DNA of 64,000 nucleotides from Cerrena zonata (lineage: Eukaryota > Basidiomycota > Agaricomycetes > Polyporales > Cerrenaceae): positions 62,001 through 126,000 of the forward strand of contig JASBNA010000037.1 of assembly GCA_038087015.1 (NCBI GenBank), given 5' to 3'. Of the stretch, positions 57,089 to 64,000 are shown piece by piece. The stretch's first letter is position 1. Every line of letters starts with the position of its first letter. Below the pieces are notes generated by a model. It was not told where the DNA came from. It did not search any database and worked only from the letters and a program-made list of their open reading frames with translations. The translations under genes were made by a program, and so were the position numbers.

Positions 57089-57856
57089 TCAAGAACCTCG
57101 TCGTCGTACCACTGCTCGATGATTCCCCTTCATAGTGACGAAACAGAGTGGCCTGAGAAATCGAAGGAAGCCACTGGTTGCAAGGAAATCAGATACTTGA
57201 ATAGGGATCAGTTCCAATATACGCACCAAACACGTTGGGTGTGGATCATGTAAGAGGAGTTTACCGACTGGAGCCGATCGAAGATCAACCAGCATCCGTT
57301 CCACCGCGGGATATCGTGGGCCCCAACTCTCCACATTTTCACCAGCACCAAGCACTGCCCTTGCTCTAGCCCCAATGTCGGCAGTTGTTAGATAAGTCCA
57401 GAACTTATTGCCATCTCGCGAAAATGAAAAAGGGACTCCATGGTCGAAATCCAACTGCGTACGATGTACGGCCAAAAACACGAGTTGAAGTTCTCCCTTG
57501 AACTTCCCCAAGACCACCAGCTCTACCACCTCGGTATAAACATAGTGATAGCCCACGACCCATCCTTCAATGATATACCCATCGGGATCAGAGATGCGAT
57601 GCCAGGTGGGGACGTTCGCCACCCTCATACGGACACGATCCCCAAGCTTAAGGCGTCTCCCTGCCAGGAAAGAGCCATGAAGTTGTAGACGATGAGGATA
57701 AGTCCACGGTACCACGCTACGATATGAGAAGTCGACCTCGAAGGTTTTTGCATGAGGCAGATCGGTCAAGTCGAGAGGATAGAAGAGGCTGTAAGGTTCA
57801 GGGACAGAAGTGAGAGGACTAAGGCCAGCATCTAGGCGTTGTTGTCGGCTCAGCAT
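57089..57856 (-). CDS. Antisense retrotransposon ORF 1, unknown
   Basis: The protein from Met 57856 is 255 aa (the frame opens at 57913). It contains LGDRVRMRVANVPTW, GYIIEGWVVGYHYVYTEVVE, LVVLGKFKGELQLVFLA, then FWTYLT and ARARAVLGAG. Gly/Val-rich strands suggest a small beta-barrel, but I do not recognise a family. A TATA box on this strand (TATATAAA, 57904-57897) lies about 40 bases upstream, implying its own promoter. The second antisense ORF at 58385 seems related (GYII/GHII, ELVVL/TLVVL, ELQLV/ALQLV, RAVL/RALD). Confidence 0.55.
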   Translation of the reverse strand: MLSRQQRLDAGLSPLTSVPEPYSLFYPLDLTDLPHAKTFEVDFSYRSVVPWTYPHRLQLHGSFLAGRRLKLGDRVRMRVANVPTWHRISDPDGYIIEGWVVGYHYVYTEVVELVVLGKFKGELQLVFLAVHRTQLDFDHGVPFSFSRDGNKFWTYLTTADIGARARAVLGAGENVESWGPRYPAVERMLVDLRSAPVGKLLLHDPHPTCLVRILELIPIQVSDFLATSGFLRFLRPLCFVTMKGNHRAVVRRRGS

Positions 57857-57896
57857 GATGAGCGTCGCTGAGATAGAAACAGTACTCACCCCGAGG

Positions 57897-57904
57897 TTTA
57901 TATA
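57897..57904 (-). promoter_or_regulatory. TATA box of antisense ORF 1
   Basis: TATATAAA on the minus strand, 41-48 bases before Met 57856, inside the retrotransposon and directed opposite to its genomic transcript. Confidence 0.4.
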
Positions 57905-57913
57905 CAAGCCCAC

Positions 57914-58384
57914 AACTGGTGAGGTAATGAAGTATCAAGCGAAACTCTAAATCTGACAGGCGGTCCCCAAGAACTGGATCGACGGTGACTTGGATCGTCA
58001 GAACAATCGAAGCCCCAGATCTCCTCCATCAATCTTCCAATATTTCAGCATTTCTATTCTGAGGCGCCAGATGCAACAGGAACAACAATACATTGACGTT
58101 AGTTCCCAACGAACAATTCCAACCTTGCGTAATGACCCATGTGCTAGCAAACTCTTGGCCAATCCCAATACGTGAACCTTATTCCACTATCAGATGCAAG
58201 CAAATAACGGCATATATTACAAATGACCAAAGACCCGATACCGCTGCTACTCATTCGGCTATCCCCGTCCATATAATCCGGAATGCTCTAACCCTGATGG
58301 CCGTAACCAAAGTCAACCAAAGGAAGTTAGATGTGACAAGAACACTTACGATGACAGCTTCGACTGACCCCTGAAAGTATCAAG
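57914..58384. other. Spacer between the antisense ORFs
   Basis: No ORF of note; short plus-strand frames only. It should contain the promoter of antisense ORF 1 and the 3' end of antisense ORF 2. Confidence 0.4.
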
Positions 58385-59125
58385 TCAGTCGAAAAGTCCC
58401 AGGCCAATAAGCTTAGAATCTCTTACCTCAGAAGATGACCTTGAGCTTATGGAGAGAAGCTTCTCTGCCGACACTCGCTTAAACCGTAGAGCCTCCACCT
58501 TGCCCAACAGTTGTGAATCAAAAAGGGACAACAAGTCTCCATCCGACTTCATCTCCATATCCAAAGCTCGAACACATGTTCGTACTTGTTCCATGGTCAA
58601 AAACGGCCAGCGAAGACATCCTTGCCGTTCAACCACCAAGGATGGGATCCGAAAGGAGTGGATACGCAACCGAGAAGCGATTAGGCGGACCAATTGTAAG
58701 GCACCATCAAACAGCACTACTAATGTGAAGGTGACGTGATGAAGGGTAGCATCTTCGATTCCGATAATATGGCCGGTTGCCTGACTGCGGGATTCAAATT
58801 GATCTTGCATGCTCCAGCGCTGTAACGGAAGCTGAAGGACGATGGGACAAGTTAAAAATAACATCGGGTTTAGCCGTAAAAGAGGATCGATTTGAAAGCA
58901 GTGTGGTTCGGGACTATCCTTTTGATGGCGACGATAGTAATAGACAGGGACGGTTAACCACATCCTGTCATAACTAAACGACTTGGACCGATGGAGCGAG
59001 TGGACTACTGGATTGACTGGGACACTGGAAAGAACCGGAGGACATAGTGGACGTGCGGATGAGACCTTAGAGGAAGCACGAAGCTCGGAGTAAGTGCTAG
59101 CTTTACGAAGGACAGGAAAAGACAT
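58385..59125 (-). CDS. Antisense retrotransposon ORF 2, unknown
   Basis: 246 aa from Met 59125 (the frame opens at 59167). It has SFSYDRMWLTVPVYYYRR, ATGHIIGIEDATLHHVTFTL, VVLFDGALQLVRLIASR, LRWPFLTMEQVRTCVRALD and a basic-acidic C-terminus. The order of landmarks parallels antisense ORF 1, so the two probably arose by duplication. No catalytic motif is visible. It is encoded on the strand opposite to gag and pol. Confidence 0.5.
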   Translation of the reverse strand: MSFPVLRKASTYSELRASSKVSSARPLCPPVLSSVPVNPVVHSLHRSKSFSYDRMWLTVPVYYYRRHQKDSPEPHCFQIDPLLRLNPMLFLTCPIVLQLPLQRWSMQDQFESRSQATGHIIGIEDATLHHVTFTLVVLFDGALQLVRLIASRLRIHSFRIPSLVVERQGCLRWPFLTMEQVRTCVRALDMEMKSDGDLLSLFDSQLLGKVEALRFKRVSAEKLLSISSRSSSEVRDSKLIGLGLFD

Positions 59126-59167
59126 GCTGGGACGAGACGAACGAAAGGTTTCCACTGAAAGGACCAT

Positions 59168-59695
59168 GAATCCCGCTCGCTTATGAATAAAGCATCACCT
59201 CTACCAGCGTCTAGAAGAAGGCTGGAGTCCAGAAGCTCCTAACAATCATTTCAACCTTACGGAAACCAGAAGTGGGTCTGCGCGCGCCTAACCTCTATCA
59301 AGTCAGAACCAGGAAAATGAGGCACCAGATGCATTAAGATTAGGAAAAGGATCTCAAGCCAAGCCAGAAGAACAATACAGTCGCAAGAGTAACAATGAAG
59401 AGACTCCAGACTTGGGATTAACCCGTAAAGTGATTGTCCGGCGGATGGAGGCCAGAACAGGACAGCAACCCTTTTTAGGACTGTCTAGGGTCAGAAGTGC
59501 GACAAGAAACGCCTTGTACACTATCATAAGTAGCTTCAATAAATGTTCATGCACCACAGTCTCAACCTGTGTGAGACAAAGCCACTTAAACAAGCCATTA
59601 CACCCCACACCCACGTGCACAAACCTAACTCACCTCATTCGCAATCAACGAAAAATCACACACTCCCATCTGCGCCATCGCATCTAGGATACTTG
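59168..59695. other. Spacer between antisense ORF 2 and pol
   Basis: The pol frame is open from 59543 but the extra 51 residues are low-complexity and rich in His/Pro/Ser, so translation more likely starts at Met 59696. A possible promoter or splice acceptor for pol expression would lie here. Nothing definite is seen. Confidence 0.4.
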
Positions 59696-62600
59696 ATGGC
59701 TCAGGTTCACTTAGTCCAGGATTTACAGTCCCGACAAGCCTTTACCGATCAGCTATCACAGGAATTAGCTCCCGAAGTACCTGAGGATCGATTGTCCTGT
59801 CTATATTCACAGCTAGAAGATGATGATGACATGGTCCTTGAAATGTCAGCAAGCGTAAACACTGCCTACAAGCGAGTAGACAAGAAGGTGAAGCCAATAC
59901 CCGGTATAATACCTGAAGAATGCCGAGTAAGACGACAATTCCCCGAGGACCCATTGAAATCAGTTTCTAAGTTACCTACCAACCCCCCTGAGTTTGTACC
60001 AAATGGAAGATTAACTCAGGAACGGTTAAAGGACATGGATATCAACCCTGAAGGATTTCTCTGGCCAGAAGAAGAAAAGCTCTTCCAGCATGTACTACAA
60101 GTAAATCAGCACACCTTGGTATTTGAAGAAAATGAACGAGGAAACTTCCGAGAAGATTATTTTTCCCCGTATATCATCCCAACCAAGCCACACATCCCTT
60201 GGGCATTTACCAACATTCCTATCCCTCCAGGATTACGAGAGAAAGTAGTAGACTTGTTGAAAGAAAAGGTATCAGCTGGAGTCTATGAACAAAGTCAATC
60301 TTCCTATCGCTCGCGCTGGTTCTGCGTACTAAAGAAAAATGGGAAGCTGCGAATTGTTCATGACCTTCAACCCTTAAATGGTGTTACTATCCGTGATGCT
60401 GGGCTCCCACCGATACTAGATGCATTTGTGGAACCATTTGCTGGCCGTCAATGCTACACCGCCTTTGACCTACATTGGGGCTTCGATGCACGAAAAATTC
60501 ATCCAAGTAGTAGGGATATGACTGCATTCATGTCACCCTTAGGGCTTCTTCGACTCACGTCCTTACCAATGGGATTCACAAATTCCCCAGCCGAATTCCA
60601 AGCCTGCATGGCCTTTATACTCAAAGATGAAATGCCTGACAAAGCAGACATCTTCATTGACGACCTTCCTATCAAAGGTCCAGCCACAACATACCCTGAC
60701 AATCAAGGAAACCCTGAAGTACTTAAGGATAACCCTGGAATACGCCGGTTCATTTGGGAACATGCAATTGATGTTAATCGGATTATGCATCGTGTAGGTC
60801 ACGCAGGAGCCACATTCTCACCCTCCAAAGTACAGTTAGCACGACGAGAGGTCATCATTCTCGGACACAAATGTACTCCTGAAGGACGAGTTCCTGACCC
60901 CTTAACTCTGGACAAGATAAAGAATTGGCCGCCATTAAAGACCCCTAAGAATGTTCGAGAATTCTTAGGACTCTGTGGAACAGCTCGAATATGGATTAAG
61001 GACTACTCGTCACGCGCCCGACCTCTTACGGAGCTCATTAGGCATGGAATTACCTTTGAATGGGACGATCGAAGACAAGCAGCCTTTGATGACTTAAAGT
61101 CAGCCATTACATCTCCACCCGTGCTGAAACCTATCGATTATCACTCAGACCAACCTCTCATCCTATCTGTTGACACTAGCTTAATTGCAGTAGGATTCAT
61201 CCTTTCCCAACGAGATAAAGAAGGACGGAAACACCCTGCTAGATATGGATCCATCCCTATGAATGAAAGGGAAGCAAGGTACTCCCAACCTAAGTTGGAG
61301 CTATACGGATTGTTCCGAGCACTCAGAGCTTTCCGCTTGTACTTGGTAGGAGCCAAGAAGTTGGAAGTAGAAGTAGATGCAAAATACATCAAAGGAATGC
61401 TCAAAGAACCTGACCTACAGCCTAATGCGTCCATAAACCGTTGGATTCAGGGGATTCTGCTATTTGACTTTGAATTAATCCATGTGCCGGCAGAAAGACA
61501 CAAAGGTCCAGATGCCTTATCCCGAAGAGAACTAGGTGAAGGCGAGGATATAGAAGACCACGATGATTCATGGTTAGATGAGATAGCATTATTCACAAGT
61601 GACCCCCAGGACCGTCAAGACAAAACTGTCCCTTTCAACCCTCTGCAAATAATCCCCTCATACTTAGTGGCCGATACTGTACAAGATCGCAACATGAAAG
61701 CCATAAAAGAATATCTTGCAACCTTTAAGACTTCCTGTGACTTGACATCTCAACAACGACACCGTCTGATCGTCAGAGCTAAGAAGTTCTTCCTACATCG
61801 AGGGGAATTGTTCAAACGAAATGGAGTCAAGCCACCCTTGAAAGCTATCTTTACTCTCTCACAACGCCTTGACATCCTCACACGAGCCCATGAAGATCTA
61901 GGACATCGTGGAGAGCATCCTTTGATGCAAACCTTAAAGCAACGATTCTATTGGCCTAACATGTGGAAGGATGCTCAGCATCACGTACGGTCGTGTCATG
62001 AATGTCAGATCCGCAGTGTCAAGAAAGCAGAAACTCCCCTTACTATCTCTATTCCTGGGACAATCTTTACCAAAATATATGTGGACATCATGTATATGGA
62101 GAAAGGACTGGGATTCCAGTTTATTGTAGCTGCTCGGGATGACTTATCCAGAGCAGCGGAAGGACGAGCCCTACGAGATACTAAAGCCAAGACTCTGTCA
62201 AAATTCTTCTGGGAAGAAATCATTTGCCGTTATGGAGCCATAGGACAGGTAGTAACAGACAATGGACCAGAAGTCTCTGAAGCTTTCTCTATTCTCATGG
62301 ATCGATATGGAATCCCGCACATAAAGATCTCACCCTATAACTCCAAAGCCAATGGGGTTGTTGAGAGAGGACACTTCACAATTCGAGAGTCAATTATGAA
62401 AGCCTGCCAGGATCACCCAAAGCGATGGTCAGAATATGTGCATTATGCCTTCTTTGCAGACAAAGTTACAGTAACACGCTCAACCGGTACCTCCCCTTAC
62501 TATCTGTTGCATGGAGTCCACCCAGTATTGCCCTTCGATTTAACCGAAATGACCATAATGGCTGAGGGATTCCATTCTAACATGACCACTTCTGATCTGT

Positions 62601-63028
62601 TAGCTGTACGAATCCGTCAGCTCGAAAAGAAGCAATCCGATTTAGAAGCAGCTGCCCAGTTATTAACCGAAACACGAATGAAGTCCAAAGAACAGTTTGA
62701 GAAACGATATCACAGACGATTATACACTGAATACCACAAGCCCAATGCATTGGTCCTAGTACGGAATACTAAAATAGAGAAGTCTTTAAACAAGAAGTCC
62801 AAGCCGCGATACTTGGGACCTTTCAAAGTTGTGCGACGAACGCAGAATGGATCATACATCCTCAAAGAACTGGACGGAGCAATTTGGAGGCAGAAAGTTG
62901 CTGCCTTCCGAATTATCCCATACATCTCACGAAACGATATACGTCTACAAGATCTACAGAAGAAAGTACGCCGAATAGCTCAATATGAACCTGACTCAGA
63001 TGACTCAGAAGCTCATGATACTGTGTAA
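59696..63028 (+). CDS. Ty3/gypsy pol: reverse transcriptase, RNase H, integrase
   Basis: 1110 aa from Met 59696. Reverse transcriptase: LREKVVDLLKEKVSAGVYE, RSRWFCVLKKNGKLRIVHD, LTSLPMGFTNSPAEFQ and the catalytic FIDDLPIKG near residue 320 (FIDD in place of YxDD). The connection and RNase H follow: GLCGTARIWIKDYS, LILSVDTSLIAVGFILS and FELIHVPAERHKGPDALSRR. Integrase: HHCC zinc finger (HEDLGHRGEH...CHEC) and the D-D-E core as YVDIMYME, VTDNGPEVS and NGVVERGHFTIRES. A GPY/F module (RYLGPFKVVRR) follows, with no chromodomain. Protease and gag are not in this ORF, so pol must be expressed separately from the gag block 6 kb upstream. The frame is intact, so this copy may be functional apart from the gag TGA. 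Confidence 0.95.
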   Translation: MAQVHLVQDLQSRQAFTDQLSQELAPEVPEDRLSCLYSQLEDDDDMVLEMSASVNTAYKRVDKKVKPIPGIIPEECRVRRQFPEDPLKSVSKLPTNPPEFVPNGRLTQERLKDMDINPEGFLWPEEEKLFQHVLQVNQHTLVFEENERGNFREDYFSPYIIPTKPHIPWAFTNIPIPPGLREKVVDLLKEKVSAGVYEQSQSSYRSRWFCVLKKNGKLRIVHDLQPLNGVTIRDAGLPPILDAFVEPFAGRQCYTAFDLHWGFDARKIHPSSRDMTAFMSPLGLLRLTSLPMGFTNSPAEFQACMAFILKDEMPDKADIFIDDLPIKGPATTYPDNQGNPEVLKDNPGIRRFIWEHAIDVNRIMHRVGHAGATFSPSKVQLARREVIILGHKCTPEGRVPDPLTLDKIKNWPPLKTPKNVREFLGLCGTARIWIKDYSSRARPLTELIRHGITFEWDDRRQAAFDDLKSAITSPPVLKPIDYHSDQPLILSVDTSLIAVGFILSQRDKEGRKHPARYGSIPMNEREARYSQPKLELYGLFRALRAFRLYLVGAKKLEVEVDAKYIKGMLKEPDLQPNASINRWIQGILLFDFELIHVPAERHKGPDALSRRELGEGEDIEDHDDSWLDEIALFTSDPQDRQDKTVPFNPLQIIPSYLVADTVQDRNMKAIKEYLATFKTSCDLTSQQRHRLIVRAKKFFLHRGELFKRNGVKPPLKAIFTLSQRLDILTRAHEDLGHRGEHPLMQTLKQRFYWPNMWKDAQHHVRSCHECQIRSVKKAETPLTISIPGTIFTKIYVDIMYMEKGLGFQFIVAARDDLSRAAEGRALRDTKAKTLSKFFWEEIICRYGAIGQVVTDNGPEVSEAFSILMDRYGIPHIKISPYNSKANGVVERGHFTIRESIMKACQDHPKRWSEYVHYAFFADKVTVTRSTGTSPYYLLHGVHPVLPFDLTEMTIMAEGFHSNMTTSDLLAVRIRQLEKKQSDLEAAAQLLTETRMKSKEQFEKRYHRRLYTEYHKPNALVLVRNTKIEKSLNKKSKPRYLGPFKVVRRTQNGSYILKELDGAIWRQKVAAFRIIPYISRNDIRLQDLQKKVRRIAQYEPDSDDSEAHDTV

Positions 63029-63510
63029 AAAGAACATCCGATATTACAGCCCAACCGAATGGGAGAAAGTCATGGAGTCGGTACTCCATACAACTGAACA
63101 TGCATCCAGGAAGGAAACTTGATACGATACAAGACGATACGATACGATTAGCACCTTGCTTTTGGTGGGCAAGAGTGAACCTTGTTCAAATAACGATTTG
63201 AGCCAAGCCACGATACGATAAGAGACAAACACTACGAATAACACCTTGCTTCTGGTGGGCAAGAGTGAAAAGGCACGATGCCTACGAATATCCTCCTGAT
63301 GCATGTGAACTTCCATCCCCCGATCTGTAACATCCTTTTGGAAATTCTTCCCTTACAAAACCGACGTATATGAATCACCGAGATTAGATCCATTCAACAA
63401 CTTCATCCCTGACGCGCCACTTCTCTCAGAAAACAAGGCCTCACTATTTGGTATTTGACCTACCGGTCAATGCAACTGGGGACAGTTGTATTTTCAAAGT
63501 GACCCCCACT
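63029..63510 (+). other. Retrotransposon 3' untranslated region
   Basis: It contains GATAC-rich simple repeats (63118-63150, 63213-63225) and a duplicated 27-nt unit (63153 and 63242). No clear purine-rich polypurine tract stands immediately before the LTR; the last bases are CAAAGTGACCCCCACT. Confidence 0.5.
63153..63269 (+). repeat. Duplicated CACCTTGCTTYTGGTGGGCA unit
   Basis: The unit at 63153-63178 recurs at 63242-63268 with one difference. CACC/GGTG and TTGC/GCAA are interleaved, so each copy could form either of two hairpins or an H-type pseudoknot. Confidence 0.5.
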
Positions 63511-64000
63511 TGTCACGCACTGAAGTTGATCAGTGCATAGACAGGTCGATTTCTCAGATAAAACAAGCAGAATAACTGGAATAAGCTCACCCTATCAAGG
63601 GTAGGATGTCCATGAAAGGATATGTTAGACTCCCAGTCCCAGAAGGAAGCTCACGGAACCCCTCAGAATCTCCAAGGCCCAGGCAGAACCTGCAAGAAGA
63701 TCATAGAACCCAGCGGAAGTAGCCAGAATCTTCAAGAACTCTGGGTACCAAGTCACAGACAGAAGGCCACATGGCATAGAAACCCTCAGAACATTCATCT
63801 CGATTAGATAAGCATCCAACTCAGGCAATGGAAGGACAAAGAACCTAGTGGAAACAGGAAAGAAAGTAGTGGAAAGGGATAGAACTTTCTAGGACAAAAG
63901 GGAATGATTAGTCAGAAATTGATGGATGAATCTGATTGGTCGATGGCCCAGGGTCCAAATAGTATATAAGGAGCTCAGATTTTTGTACATAAAAACTTTT
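63511..64000 (+). repeat. 3' LTR (first 490 bp)
   Basis: Base-for-base identical to 48091-48580 in the lines I compared. The remaining part and the right target-site duplication lie outside the window. Confidence 0.92.

Larger units (their letters stand above)
48091..64000 (+). mobile_element. Large Ty3/gypsy LTR retrotransposon (3' LTR cut by the window end)
   Basis: 5' LTR 48091-49046, primer-binding site, gag-protease ORF, extra ORFs including two antisense, RT-RNaseH-integrase ORF, 3' LTR from 63511. The domain order PR ... RT-RH-INT is Ty3/gypsy. If the 3' LTR has the same length the element is about 16.4 kb, long for the group because some 6 kb lies between the protease block and RT. 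The visible 490 bp of the 3' LTR equals the 5' LTR base for base. Confidence 0.92.

Noticed and set aside
63118..63269. CRISPR-like direct repeats
   Set aside because: Only two copies, inside a retrotransposon 3' UTR of a eukaryote.

Overview
This 64 kb window looks like a chromosomal segment of a basidiomycete fungus, most likely an agaricomycete. The genes carry many short (about 28-70 nt, often 59-60 nt) GT-AG introns. There is a Ty3/gypsy retrotransposon of a type common in agaricomycete genomes, a TKL kinase with an HGD catalytic loop, an F-box protein and a class II DAHP synthase. I cannot name the species from sequence alone.

Left part (1-26.3 kb): a repeatedly duplicated locus. The core gene encodes a two-exon protein of about 450 aa. 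It has an N-terminal domain of about 235 aa, a 59-60 nt phase-1 intron at one fixed position, and a C-terminal deaminase-fold domain with H-x-E and C-x-x-C zinc motifs that resembles the fungal OTT_1508-like deaminases. I count ten copies or pieces: five intact genes (3425-4834, 5864-7266, 7938-9337, 17285-18789, 19881-21343), two copies broken by a deletion or truncation (13262-14259, 15453-16571), and three remnants (1545-2174, 16930-17165, 25785-26298). Scraps of the 3' end of a neighbouring HAM1-like (DUF4449) gene recur between the copies, facing the deaminase 3' ends. The duplicated unit was therefore apparently a convergent HAM1-tail/deaminase pair. An intact MFS sugar transporter (10021-12008) splits the array, and a non-autonomous DNA transposon with 132-bp inverted repeats (14509-15110) sits inside it.

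Middle part (22-31 kb) is gene-poor. It holds a fragment of the cytochrome bc1 core protein 2 gene and a solo LTR with a 5-bp target duplication (28194-28695); otherwise I recognise nothing.

The single-copy gene region (31.6-47.8 kb) holds class II DAHP synthase (shikimate entry), a CMGC-like protein with lost catalytic residues (probable pseudokinase), an 867-aa TKL kinase with a long N-terminal helical-looking region (MLKL-like layout), a short-form tRNase Z, a cysteine-rich F-box protein and one hypothetical ORF.

Right part (48091-64000): a very large Ty3/gypsy element (about 16 kb; the 3' LTR runs off the window). Its LTRs are identical over the 490 bp visible in both copies, so it is young. 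The gag-protease ORF is interrupted by one in-frame TGA and appears joined by a 60-nt intron to a further 621-codon ORF. Two antisense ORFs that look related to each other lie between the gag block and the RT-RNaseH-integrase ORF.
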